Shown here: positions 1 through 11,674 of the stretch, piece by piece
Position numbering within the stretch: position 1 is the stretch's first letter
Layout: each line of letters begins with the position of its first letter
DNA from: Petunia secreta
Taxonomy: Eukaryota; Streptophyta; Magnoliopsida; Solanales; Solanaceae
Direction of reading: 5' to 3'
NCBI GenBank assembly: GCA_029990175.1
Contig: JARKIP010000064.1
Location: 12,356,001-12,420,000, forward strand
Length of the DNA stretch: 64,000 bases
Notes under the pieces: model-generated
Databases searched by the model: none
What the model saw: the letters and a program-made list of their open reading frames with translations, nothing else
Told to the model about the DNA's origin: nothing
Program-made: the position numbers and the translations under genes

Positions 1-3000
1 GTCATCAAGCCATAAAGACATCTCAGATTTATCACTGACACTTAATTTTACAAAAAGAAAAACACTAAGCAAACACGAACTTTATCCACTCCAAACTAAG
101 ACAATAATTCTGTAAATCTCAAGAGCAAACACTAATGAAGTAAGGGTGGAAAGGTACTCCAGCAAACTCCCTTTGAATGTATTGGAATATGCAGCTAGCT
201 TCAGAAAATGCAATAGACGAGGTCCAATGGACTTGCAAACGTCCGAGTTCAAAAAATGCACTCATTCCAAATGGTTTCATGCCAAAAAAGAAGAGAGAAG
301 GAATTAGTAACATACAAAAGAATTGAAACAAACTATAACTAAAAAGGTAAGAATCACATGTCAATTGCTTTAATAGCACGACCCAAATAAATGCTTACTT
401 TATGAAATCAAGAACAAACACTTGAAATGCCATTCAAACATTTTACTAATGCACTGTATCCCAACAATGATACTTACATTATGAAACCTTAAAAAACGTG
501 ATCTTGAAATTAAAGCAAACTAAAATATGAAATTGAAACAGACCACACTCCTATACATTTGCAGAATACTAAGGCAAAGAATTGAACTAAGGTGCAAGTA
601 AACTTTAAGTCATGCACCTCCTAAATAATTTATGCTTTAACGTTGTGAATCATTATAGGAAATCTTTTACACTAAGACACATGCATCCTATTTAGTTTCA
701 ATCAATAATCTTATGAAATCAACACAAGGTTAAAGAAAAATGCGGCAACTTATGACTCAGTTTATAGGCAAAAGCAGCTTAAAACTCACAAGAATAGGCT
801 TGCAAACTAAACATAAACTTACAACAAGGGAAATGGTCAAAAGATAGAACCACAATCAGGCTTCTCAACCACAATAAGGCCATTTATCAGAGAACAAGTT
901 ATGCTTGAAAACACAATATCTTAAAATTAAGAACTGCAATACTCCTTTTTTAAATAAGTAATTGGGGGCTGTACAGTAGGTGTAAACAAGCACCTAGCTA
1001 GCTAGATTTCAAGATTTAACCTCTAACACGTTAAGTTTTACCAAATTTCATGAATAGGAAAACTTTTAGCTTTAAACTACAATTTTAGCCAAAGTTCTGA
1101 CTATTAACACCATACTAGAAGTAACAAACAAGTGAAGAAACCTCAGACTTCAAATCAATGAAGGAAACGTCTTAAAGATTGCAATTACCATTCTTAAACT
1201 TCATTAAAACTTCTCACATGGACATCTTATTTGCTTTACTTCTTACTGGACATTCAAGGTCGTAAAACTAACAGGTTAGCCATGAAGAAACATAAATAGT
1301 GTGAAAAGAAGTGGCAAGACTTAATTTTGACAACCTTTTTGAAATAGCCAACAACTTAACTAATTTCCACCGCTTCAAAGTTAACTTATTTTAACAAAGC
1401 AAAATTTCAGAACTTTCCTTCACTCAAAATATAATAACAGGAAGGTGAAAAATAATTTATGTTCAACAAGACCATTCATTGAGACAATTAACAATGATAA
1501 CTAACGAGATTGATCTTAAAATCATCATATAAAAACTTCCACATTCCAAACAAGAAAATTTCATATAACATGCCATTTTTTTAAAAACAGAAACCAACTA
1601 TAATAACTAATCCAAATCTGAAACATGCTGGACAGATCTTACACCAAACCAATCAAGCTTAAACTGAAACATTTCACTACTTTAAAGCAAGTGCAGAAAT
1701 AACTCCCGACCATCAGAATTCCCTCACACAAACAGGGAACCAGACAAGGCAAAGCAAGGAATAGGGGAAACAATTTAACTCATAAATGGCTCACACATGA
1801 TTACCCCAATATCTTAAACTATTTGAACTTCAACTTAAGAAAAAGGGAAGGCCGGGACACTAATCTAGATATTAAGGGAAAGGGGATCAAGCTATTTAAT
1901 CCAGAGGCATATTGGAACTTAAAGATGAAGGAAATAAAAACTTAGAAACTTGAACAACACTAAATTTCACATCATTTCAGCCACCAAAACCTCTTAAAAA
2001 GCTTCCTTTTACACCCTGAAACTGAACCCATCAGACCCCTGTGAATCCTAGATTACTTGACAACTCCTACTCTAAACATTCTGAACCTCACATCCCCAAA
2101 ACCAGATCTCACAAGCATACTTACAGCCTTTAGGACTTCCTGCAGCACCACCAAATCACTCCCCGAAGCTCTGAAACTTCGCATACCCTTCTACACTTAC
2201 TGCTACTACACACACTCATAACATGAACAAACTCAAACCCCTGCTGCTACTCCTGGACCACATTACACACCTGCATACTACTTAATCATGCTCACACCAA
2301 TTTAAGAACATAAGCAGATTCCTACAACTCTTCTTAAAATTTCAACAGATAACACCAGACATTCAAGCAGACAGCCTGAACCTGTACATACCTGCATACC
2401 CCTGCAACATCTACAACTCCCTCGAAATAACCTGCTTACTCCCTCAGAAATTGCAGCAAAATAACCTCCCCTTCAACAACCTGCATACCACCAGACCTCC
2501 TCCAAACAGCTGCAGCAACTACACTATCTTCAGGCCCTCCCAACACTTGAACAATAGAACAAAACCCCTGCCTCAACTCCCTGCATTTCACCAGAAAATA
2601 AAAGACCAACTACCTACAGCATTTAGAACCAACAAGCTGCACTACCTGCAAACCAAAACCAAGCCCCCTGACCCTTCTCCAATAAACTAGAAACAACACA
2701 CTTAAACAAAGAGAACCAGAAACAGGGAAACAACATCCAGGCAAGTAAGAGGAAAATACCTCCTTTTAGACATTAACAGTGAGCAAACAGGGGGACTATA
2801 CTTAACATATATTTGTAGATTAGATGGAGACAAAGTTGAGCCAAACTAGATATTCTTTCATTAAAACAGAACCAGCACATGAAAGTATATTAGCCAACGC
2901 GATTTATGCTCAAACTAACACACTAAGACAGTAAAGATTGAAACTTTAGTCCTACATACACACTTCAAGATTTCGAACATATTTCAAACATGATTCTTTA

Positions 3001-3954
3001 ACATAGTAACATACTACAGTAGGGGAAAGATCAATGCTTTAACTCTTAAGGTTCCCACGTTGATAGAGAAGGTTTTCTGAAACTAATTGCAGACATATTT
3101 ATGCAGAGATCACTAATATAACGGACATAATAAATTATCCTAAACTGGTTACATTCTCAAGCAAGTATATGAACAGAGAGAAAAAAAAATAAGTTAAGGT
3201 GAAATTATTACCTCTTGCGGAGCAGTGAACAAGGGGTGCGAAGATCCAAGGTCCTTACACTCGAACAAGAACCGAGGAAAGAAGCGAATGCGAGCTAAAA
3301 CTATATGCTGAATGCGAGCTAAATTTATTTGCTAATAACTTAAATGGATTCTACGCCTAAAGCTGCTTACATTTGCTAAGATATTTTCCTAAAATTTCAT
3401 GTTCAAGGTTCCTGTATTTTTCCTCTTCACCCCATTAATGGCTGCTTGTTTTCCCTCTCTAGAGCTCCCTCTATCACTCCCTACTGTTGCTGCCCCCGAC
3501 CCCTCTACTGAACCAAAACTTCCCATCATATACCTCCGCATTTTGGGCTTTTAGGAGTGGAAAAAATACTCAAATGGCCCTCTAACGTTCACAAATGGAT
3601 AAGATTCGTACATGATGACGAGGTGGAGAGGGGACCAGTTTTGGACTGATTCAAAATTTGGGGGGGGGGGGGGGGGGAAATCAGTGTTCGGATCGGGTCA
3701 TTCGCGGGTTTAGTGTTCTTAATGGGTTGAAAATTGGGGAAGTCGGGTTTCTGATTTTTGGGGGTGATGTATATATGAGTCTTGCATAGATAGGCTAGAT
3801 TTTAGGCTGTGTTTTGCAATTTTTGCCTTTTTTATACAAAATTATCAATTTTGACTACATAAAATTATAAAATTGCCCTTTTCGACACATCTTTTAATTA
3901 AATACACTTTATATTTAATATTTATTAAAGTCGGGACAAAATTTGGTGTCAACA
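1..3954 (-). repeat. Partial LTR, Tat/Ogre-like family related to element A
   Basis: The right end reads CGGGACAAAATTTGGTGTCAACA, almost the same as the ends of the two LTRs of element A at 11655 and 23753. The last 700 bases also share A's order of blocks: a GGGTC-rich stretch, an 'AGATAGGCT..ATTTTAGG' block, then a T-rich tail with TTGCAATTTT and TTATCAATT. The 2100-2700 part has the same CT/CA-rich, 'CTGCA' studded composition as 9650-10250 of A. It is diverged from A rather than a copy of the same insertion, and its other end lies outside the window. By analogy with A the LTR is read on the minus strand. Short ORFs inside it show no protein family features. Confidence 0.7.
3660..3677. repeat. 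G18 homopolymer
   Basis: An uninterrupted run of 18 G inside the partial LTR. The length is likely to vary and to be error-prone in sequencing. Confidence 0.95.
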
Positions 3955-4260
3955 TCGTGCAGCTTCATCAACCATATGGAGAGCTCAGGTTTTCTCAGTG
4001 AATTATGTTGATTGTATATCCTTGATTAACTTAGTGATTTAACAAATTAATATTTTCTGTTAAGTCCTTGTTTGTGAAAAATAATAATTTAAACACTTAA
4101 AGAAGAAAGATGTTGATAATAACCTTTACGAACAAGATTGAGACGGTTAGAAAATTACATAAATTAATAATAATTAACAAAAAAATTTAAAATAAAAAAT
4201 AAAAGTATTATAGAAAATAACAAAACAGCAAGAATTCAATAAATTATCCGTGTAAATTTG
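3955..4260. other. AT-rich sequence without recognisable gene
   Basis: Sequence between the LTR end and the Helitron-type hairpin. It is AT-rich, and I see no family match. If the Helitron end at 4292 is real, part of this stretch is probably Helitron body, but no typical 5' TC terminus is visible before the LTR boundary. Confidence 0.4.
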
Positions 4261-4292
4261 GGCCCGTCCTAGCACGGGCCTTACGTCACTAG
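4261..4292 (+). mobile_element. Helitron-type 3' terminus (hairpin plus CTAG)
   Basis: GGCCCGT (4261-4267) and ACGGGCC (4274-4280) form a perfect 7-bp stem with a 6-base loop. Eight bases later comes CTAG (4289-4292), followed by T. A GC-rich hairpin 8-12 nt before CTRR, with insertion before a host T, is the standard Helitron 3' end. No replicase/helicase gene is present here, so this would be a non-autonomous or truncated copy; its 5' end was not found. Confidence 0.65.
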
Positions 4293-4660
4293 TAGATATA
4301 TACACCGTGATAAGGAGAAGCGGTGGGGTTCCATTAATCTATTTCATCAAAAAAGTTGAATGTAGCACAAACATTTATAGCAGTAGAAAATTAGCTGGCC
4401 ACGCGTTTATCCTTTCTCTTTTTTTTTTTCCATATATTTTGTCCTTATACTTACCTACCAAGTGTCTTTCTTTTTTTTTTTTCTTTTTTTTCTGGTAACA
4501 ACTAAAAAGGACAAGGTTTACTTTTTAAATTGTATCTATATATTGCTTACTAAATCCATATTAACTAAACGGAACAAAATTTACGGTTTCATTGTATCTT
4601 ATGTATTTTTTATTTTTTATTTTTTTTAGTGAATATCACTAAGTTTGGAGTCTAGTGACA
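4293..4660. other. AT-rich intergenic sequence with T-runs
   Basis: Low-complexity, T-rich runs at about 4419-4430 and 4470-4492. No coding or repeat family was recognised. It lies just downstream of the poly(A) signal of the minus-strand exon and is probably host 3' flank. Confidence 0.4.
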
Positions 4661-4663
4661 AAT

Positions 4664-4669
4664 TTTATT
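4664..4669 (-). terminator. AATAAA poly(A) signal of the terminal exon
   Basis: Plus-strand TTTATT reads AATAAA on the minus strand, about 100 nt past the stop codon of the exon at 4769-5277. This is the spacing expected for a plant 3' UTR. It supports 4769-5277 as a real last exon, although AATAAA is common in AT-rich DNA. Confidence 0.45.
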
Positions 4670-4768
4670 AATAAGGAAAACCAAAATCAAGTCTTTATAA
4701 AATACAAAAAACACAAAGTAAGTATGAATTAAATGAAGTCTAGCTAGTACTCTCCTATATACATGTTC

Positions 4769-5277
4769 TTAAATTGTATTTCTCCAATTGGATTGAGCAT
4801 TATAATATACTAATATCATCAATTTAGAGTCATGCTCGCCAAGAACAATGCATTTAACAAATATCGTACTAGCTATTACCAAGAATGTGCGAGCATTTGA
4901 TCCAATGTAGCGTAACAATGACCATAAAGTTGTGCTTGCATCAAGTATAATGTACACTGCCTCTAATTTCCTGTCCATTTGATCCTGCAGGTAACGAGCT
5001 ACAATAAAGGTTTGGCAACGCATGTGATCTAGTCCTGCCAGTGATGAGCACCATGAAAGAATAATGTCCCTCCAGTCAACTAAGAAGTCAGTGAAACTGC
5101 TCCAAGACAAAGCAAGATGAGCAGCTCTAAGAAAGCTGAGCTGCTTGAGGGCAATATGCCAAAAGAGGCTGTTCCACAACAATTCAAACTGAGAGCTGCG
5201 TATGCCTAAGAGATTCCCCTCAACACTACTAGGTGGTGCAACTTGAAGTGCAAGTGGTAAACAGGATACCCCATCAA
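4769..5277 (-). CDS. Probable terminal exon of an unrecognised host gene
   Basis: The longest open frame in the first 13 kb encodes about 170 residues ending at a stop codon at 4769-4771. On the minus strand the frame is preceded by a T-rich tract and the acceptor TTGGTGCAG ending at 5278, so the exon most likely starts at 5277 in phase 2 (first full codons D-G-V-S). Codon usage and amino-acid mix look like a real protein: W-rich, helical, leucine-rich, with segments such as HIALKQLSFLRAAHLALSW and MDRKLEAVYIILDASTTLWSLLRYIG. An AATAAA lies about 100 nt downstream. I do not recognise the family and assign no function. Upstream exons are not visible: the sequence toward the acceptor runs at once into a solo LTR at 5338 and then other transposons, so either a very large intron follows or the gene is truncated. 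Confidence 0.5.
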
Positions 5278-5337
5278 CTGCACCAATAGTAAAAAGATGT
5301 AAATAATTAACTGAGAATGAATAGAATGACATAGATA

Positions 5338-7631
5338 TGAAACGACCTCGGTCAGTCGTTTCGGAAGTTAGGACTTCGATTGGTGTGCTGATAATTTTAA
5401 AATATTCGTAATGTATATTAGGACCTGTCTGTAAAATTTGAGCTAAATTAGACCTCGTTTGGTAGGCATCGGAAGAAGGTTTCAGTTTTTATTGTCTATA
5501 AATATTAAAAAAAATTTTCGAGCTCGGTTTTGGCGAATGAGCTCCGATTCGAAATCCGAAAGCACCGTTAGGTTCGTATGATTATTTGTAACTTTGGTGA
5601 ACTTTCGAAAGTGAATTTCGATGTTGTTCGGCTAGTTTCCGCTAAAATGCCGAAAGTTAAATAATTTGACTTTTTTCTATTTAAATTGCATATTGAGTTT
5701 CGGGAGTCCGATTTGAGATCCGCCTTAGCAAATGTGTTACCTATATTTTGTATAACTTGTATGCAAAAGTTGGAATTATTTCGATTATCGTAGGGTACCG
5801 TTTTAACTTTCATCGCGAAAATAAAATTAAAAAAAATGAAAATAAAAAAGGAAAAGACAAAAGTTAATGGCGGTGGCTGAGTACTTATGTACTTAGCTTA
5901 CAAAAGCTAAGAAACGAACAAATTAAGAACGGGAAAACAAAAAGAAAGGAGAAGCGAAAAACAGAAAACGAAGAAGAACACGGAGAAGAAAAAAAATGCC
6001 AGAAAATGAGAAAAGAGCCAGAGAAAGATAGAATTTTTACCCTGAAACATTCAGGTAATGATCTTAATATATTATTTGAGTTTATTACGTATGTTTAAAT
6101 ATATTTTGACGGTGAAAATTGGGATATTAGGCATCGTTTTAATTAGTTCAATTAATAGTTTAAAGGATCAATTGGACCCCGATAATGAAATTAATTATAT
6201 ATTCGTACTCAGTGAGTTATGGGCAATATATAAATGTAATTTATTTAGGGTTTGGTTACGTAACCTTAAACCCTGTACGTAGGTCTGGCCTGCGTATTGC
6301 GTATGCGAATAGGGCATCAGGTTCCTAACCGGATTGCCCTAAGATGTGAGGAATGAAGCCTTTAGCCTAATTTGATATATTTTTCTGCTTATTGAATAGA
6401 GTGGGATCGTTTGGCAATGAAACCAAAGGATATAGCGGTTGTTGATTAGCAAGTGCTAACTTTTGGAAGAGGTAAGTGTTTATATCCATTTTTTTGGAGG
6501 CACCTGGCCTTGTGGATTTTCTACCACGTGTTCCTTACGTGTGTAGCTGCCGATAGGCGTACTCATTACGCCTTAGCTTTGGATTTACATTGTATATTAG
6601 TATATGTTATGTCCTGTTGTTGGTATTGCATTGAGGATCTGAGCATTGTACTCTGGTTGTGAGTTGACATATACTTCCCGGCAGTCGATGAGAGTCCCGC
6701 GCCGGTGAAGGGTTATCATTGCATCATATTGAGGGCAGGAGGATTCCACCCTCGGAGCAAGAGGATTCCGCTCCATTGCATCATATTGAGGGTAGGAGGA
6801 TTCCGCCCTCGGAGCAGGAGGATTCCGCTCCATTGCATCATATTGAGGGTAGGAGGATTCTGCCCTCGGAGCAGGAGGATTCCGCTCCATTCACTTGGCA
6901 CATGTGACCCTTTGCATCATATTTCATCTCATCTCATTTCATTTCACTCCATACCATTGTGTAGACTTGTGGTACATAACTACTGTTATGCTTATACGTG
7001 CATTGCTTATTTGTTGATATGTTTCTGGCTCGTATTCCTGGTTGAGTTTATGGCTTCATAAGTGTTTCCGGTTATTATCTGGCTCTGCCTTTTTGTAATT
7101 TAAATAAGAGGAATTTGGTTCATCTGTTTCTTCTCCCTGGCTAGCTATCCTATTCTTTGAGGTGGCTAGTCTGCCCCACTTATTGAGTCCTTTTGACTCA
7201 CCCTTGTTTGTTGTTTGTTTCTTGTCTATCTATTTCGTTTCGGCAGGTTTGTTCCAGGATTGAGTTCGCCACGTTGTGAAGGAGCGAAGACGACTTCAGC
7301 TGTCAGGGTGAGCCAGCTTTTATTCCGGATGGCCACCAGTTTATTGTTTATTATTTCAGTTGCATTTTACTCCCTTCAGGAGGTATCTGTCTTCTTTTGT
7401 ACTCTTAGATGTGTAGTCTGGATAGCCCTAAACCTAGTATGTTCGGTAGTCAGCTATAATTTTTTTTGTACAACTGAGGTATCTTTATGTGTGTATTTTT
7501 GTTTTAAGTCTTGTCCTTATTTATGAATTGTTATATTTATTTTCCTAATTTAATTGGTAAGGGTTCGCCCGACGGGTCTAAGGGAGAATGTCGGGTGCCC
7601 GCACGGCCTAACCGGATTTTGGGTCGTGTCA
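5338..7631 (+). mobile_element. Solo LTR, family B (TGAAACGACC...GGTCGTGTCA)
   Basis: Starts TGAAACGACCTCGGTCAG and ends GGGTCGTGTCA, giving about 10-bp inverted ends. The same sequence occurs inverted as both LTRs of the element at 31240-39677. There the end GGTCGTGTCA adjoins the primer-binding site, so this copy is read on the plus strand. It is 2294 bp against about 2620 for the paired LTRs; the difference is in the internal minisatellites. No second LTR or internal region is attached, so it is a solo LTR left by recombination. The flanking pentamers AGATA (5333-5337) and GAATA (7632-7636) are not identical, so a TSD is not established. Confidence 0.85.
6717..6887 (+). repeat. Three 57-bp tandem repeats in solo LTR B
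   Basis: Unit starts CATTGCATCATATTGAGGG at 6717, 6774 and 6831. Each unit carries two half-repeats of the word GGAGGATTCCRCCCTC/GGAGCARGAGGATTCCGCTC. Because 57 is a multiple of three, several frames stay open across the array and give repetitive hypothetical peptides on both strands; I treat these as artefacts. Confidence 0.9.
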
Positions 7632-7669
7632 GAATAATTCCTTGATCCTATGAGCCAAAAGATGCGCAT
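7632..7669 (-). pseudogene. Probable last bases of the LINE split by element A
   Basis: If element A is removed at its GCTGC duplication, these 38 bases join the LINE 3' region at 23759 on the minus strand. Nothing in the sequence itself identifies them as LINE; the assignment rests only on the reconstruction. Confidence 0.3.
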
Positions 7670-7674
7670 GCTGC
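7670..7674. other. TSD (GCTGC), left copy, element A
   Basis: GCTGC directly abuts the TGTTGA start of the left LTR, and GCTGC at 23754-23758 directly follows the TCAACA end of the right LTR. A five-base duplication is normal for Ty3-type integrase. Note that the internal sequence next to the left LTR (11656) also begins GCTGC, as part of the polypurine tract. Confidence 0.75.
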
Positions 7675-10600
7675 TGTTGAACCCCAAAAATTACCCTTTC
7701 TTTAAGAAAAGATAGGTTTCGGGTATATTTCAACAAAATAGGATTCCAAAGGGTTTTTTTGGAGTCGCCACCTAATTTAATGATTATTAGGAACCTAAGT
7801 TAACTAATGAGTGCAATTTATTCTTTAATTACATGAAATTAAATTAAAATCAGAGATTCTAGCTAAGTGGTTCTATTAAATTCGAAAGAAGGTCCCTTGC
7901 AGGAGCACTTTCGAAAATCCGCTAAATGCGGTTAATCCGGCGGTTTTCACGAATTTATTAAGGATAAGAAAATATAAAGTTAATTTTAAATGAGGATAAT
8001 ATAAATGATATAAATAAGATAAGATTTTAATTATGCCGATACTTAGATAAATAAATGACCCAATTTAAGATTAACTAAATGGATAAAGAAATAATGATCA
8101 ATTGATTAATTAATAGAACAAGCAAAGGTTAAATGAAGTTAGATAATTAAAAAAAACAAACTAGATAAATAATTGGATAATAATAAAGGATTAATTAATT
8201 GATTGAATAAATAGATAAATAAATACGCAAATAAATAACTTAATTAAATAAAAGAATACTTATCAATTTTAATTAAATAAAGGAGTAAATAAATAATAAT
8301 TGATTAAATAAATATTTAATTGATTAAATAAATAATTAATTGAAATTAAATAGATTAGATTAAATAAATAAATAAAGGATTAAAATTTAATTGATTAGAT
8401 AAATTAATAAATTAGATTAGATAAATAAACAATTGAATATTTAATATAATAAATAAAGAAGCAATTCAAATGCGAATTATGACGAGGGTACGATTTTTAG
8501 TCGAATTTGATTTTGCACTCATTAATTGACAAATGATTCTAAACATCCATAAATTAATTGGCGATTCGAAAAGAAATGATACAAGGCATTCATATAAAAC
8601 AATTTAAGTGATTTACAATAGTTATTCACAATTCAAATATTATTTCTGTCCTACAGGGCTACTAATCCGATCTATGGGGAAAATCCTATACGACATGCAT
8701 TTTCTAAGAAAGCGGGGAAAGATGGAGTTTAGAAAAAAGAACCCGGAAGCGCAACTCATAATTTGAGCCTTGGACTTTGTGATTTTCATTTTTTCTTTCT
8801 TTTACATTTTCGGGGATATCAAGTCCCGAAAGTGCGGAGCGGTTCAAGATAACTTCCCAATGCAGGTCATCCCAATTTGTGAGTTTAGCAACTCAAACTC
8901 GCTCCCAAGAGTGTATTATGCAAAGAAAAGAAGATAAAGATGAGTATAATTTCTAAAAAATTTAAGCGAAATACTGAAGTCGAACAAACAACAAATAAAT
9001 TAAACATAAACTGAGCAATTCAACAGAAAACTTAAGAATTTCATCAGGCCAAACATTTAAAAGTGCTGCAGTAAAGGAAAACTAATAAAGCAATCCCAAG
9101 TTATTAGATAAATCTTCATTTGGTAAACTTAAACACTCTCACATGGCAGATCATGTCTTGACACAAGCAGGTTATCAATTAAGTCTAAATCGCATCTTTG
9201 CTTTAACAGAGGATAACAGACTTATCAATCAAGAATACAAACTCCATTTTTATACAAAAAAGCAATCAATTTTAATAAGCTTAATAAACCATAACATTTG
9301 ATTTTAGCACAAGCAGAATAGTATGACCTTTCCCAATGCTCAGAGCAGGACCTAGCATCAATAGAACAAATCCAGAGTAATTCTACAAGTCGATATTAGG
9401 GTAATAAATTAGAAGTAGACGAGGCAAAGCTGAGGAGGAGAAGATTACAGACAGGACATCAGGAAACTAGCTTAAGATAATACAAGACTGGACAAACTTC
9501 TAAGAACACTGAAATTGAACTTGAGAGCAAAATTCAGCCCATTTTCTATAACCAAACAAACTTACAGGCCTCACATCCCTTTTGACAACCTGAAACTCCA
9601 TTTTAAACAACTATCACTACTAAACTCTCTACCAAATTGCTTGACTTAATCTAAAGAAAACAAGCATGAGCCAGGCACCCCACACATCATCTCCAAACAT
9701 CCTGAAACAAACTCCAGCACCCTGCAAATCATCTTTGCACCTCTTGCTAAACTCCAAAGCTACTACATCTCCTATGAACTAAACTGCAGCACTCTCTCTC
9801 ACTCTCGACCCTCTCTTAGCTTGCAAGCCAAACCCAGGCTTCAAGAAACATCCCTATTCTCTTTCCGGAGTCTGCAGCACCAGAGAACAGACCCAAACAA
9901 CCTTTCAACTACTATAGCTTCCAAGATGACCAAACAACATCCTGACTTCACCTAGATTCTCCCTAAGCACCTGCAAACATTCCAAACAACTGCAACACCC
10001 AGAAGCCCTCTACACACACACCTAAACCAACCCTGCACACACATGCCTACACCTGCTACAACTTCATACTCCTTAGACTTCCCTGGACAAAGTCTAGGCT
10101 CCAAAAGTAAACCAGAACTGCATACAACTCCCCCACTGCCCAGACACACCTGAATCACCTCTATACACTTAAGCAAACAGAACCAATCAACCAAATATCT
10201 CTCAACTGCCTTAGCCTCCCTCACTCACACACAAACCACCTGAAATCCCTCACACATCAGCCAGCAACAACATCAAATAGAAATAAGCCAACAATTCCAG
10301 GACTTAGAAAAATTAACTGCAAGCCAAGTCTTGATGCTACTTTCAAAATCAAACAGACTGCTAAGCTTCATATAGAAAAGTTTGAAACCTTTATGACATG
10401 AACGTAAACCTTCAAGGCCTTACTTTAATCACAAATCTAATCATGATGAAAACTTTTCATATTCATGCTTCTCACAGACTATAATTGAATCAATCTTATA
10501 TGCACAAACTTAGCAGCTTTTTATTTACTTTTGAAACATACTTAACAACCTTCATTTTTACAACAGAAATAACAAAGGTAACTAGGATCTTATGAGCCAA

Positions 10601-11655
10601 AAATGCCTTTTACACATTAATCTGACATAAAAATTGGACTTTTTAAGCGAACTCACATTATTTGAGGCACACACACATTCAAGATTCAACTTTTATTAAA
10701 ATAGAAACAACTATGAACAGTTTTCAACTTGCATCTGTAAGTGGAACTAAAACAAAACATATGAATAAACTGATGTATAAAACTAACAAAAAGTCTAACC
10801 TGCTTATAGGCAGTGAACTAGGGCTTAAATTTGAAGGAAGCGACTCGACAAGGTCGACAACTAGAATGGTAACAAAGCGACGCGAAAACGATGAAGCGAT
10901 AAAACCCAAAGATGCACTGGAACAGTAAAAAGAACTCAAAAAGCAGGAACCCTTTGTGTGATAAATGCTGCCGTTTTTTATGTGTGTAAAATCAGAACCC
11001 CCTAAAAAAAATGAGAAAGGCTTACTTATATAGCAGTAGGCTAGGGTTTCGGATTGTGGGGATTTTCTTCAAATCTTCACCCCAAAATTGACATTTCACC
11101 TTTGGTATAAGGGTTTGAATCGTCCATGCTTTCAAAAATTCGTACAATTCTTGCCCTTATACCAAAAGAAAAGGCCGTTAGGATCGAATCAACGCTTAGG
11201 ATCAGATTTGGATTTCAAATGAACGATTTGGATTGGTACAGCTGGGTTTGCTAATGAAACTTCGAGAATATATGCCTGGAACAGTGCTATTCGTCCAGCA
11301 CATCAGCTGTACGGAGAGGACAACAATGGCGCGGGTCGAAACGGGAAACGGGTCGCGGGGAAGACGGGTCGCGGGTGAGGCTTTTCTGAGAATGGGGAAT
11401 GAAACACGCGTGTGTTGTGTATATTTCTTTACAAAGATAGGCTGCATTTTAGGACCCCAGAACGATTTTAGCCTAATTTTAGATGTTAATAGGTAAGTGG
11501 AGGAATTGCAAAGGTAGGCTGAAATTAATGCTACGCGTTGCAATTTTAACCATTTTTAACTTAAATTTATCAATTGCCTTTAATTTCTAAGTTAATTTTA
11601 ATTAAAATAATTAGGCTTTTAATTGAAACTTTCGGGACAAAATTGGGTGTCAACA
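7675..11655 (-). repeat. 3' LTR of element A
   Basis: Starts TGTTGAACCCCAAAAATTACC and ends GGGACAAAATTGGGTGTCAACA; the partner is 19771-23753. Roughly 8000-8460 is a TAAATAAATTGATT-type low-complexity block. 9550-10250 is C/A-rich with CTGCA words. 11300-11390 is GC-rich with repeated CGGGTCGCGGG words. ORFs repeated at the same place in both LTRs, such as 10662-10928, have no recognisable domain and are probably chance. Confidence 0.9.
8100..8460. repeat. AT-rich low-complexity block in LTR A
   Basis: Mostly permutations of TAAATAAA, GATTAAAT and AATTAATTG. The second LTR carries the same block at about 20195-20560 with small indels, including an extra AAAT unit, so it changes by slippage. 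Confidence 0.85.
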
Positions 11656-11674
11656 GCTGCCCCTCTTTACCCGG
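11656..11674 (-). promoter_or_regulatory. Polypurine tract of element A
   Basis: On the minus strand the bases just before the 3' LTR read AAAGAGGGGCAGC, a purine run at the expected place for plus-strand DNA priming. It confirms the minus orientation inferred from the primer site at the other end. Confidence 0.75.

Noticed and set aside
6597..7061. Overlapping ORFs with repeated ESSYPQYDAMERNPPAPRA-type peptides on both strands
   Set aside because: They are translations of the 57-bp tandem array in solo LTR B; the unit is a multiple of three, so open frames arise on both strands without coding.
10662..11543. ORFs duplicated at 22761-23594
   Set aside because: Identical because they lie in paired LTRs of element A; no domain, and a low-complexity context.
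11656..11660. GCTGC beside the left LTR of A suggesting a third LTR or a tandem element
   Set aside because: It is the end of the purine tract; the same five bases as the TSD are probably chance. The purine-rich look of 23754-23765 reversed is also short and lies next to clear LINE coding.
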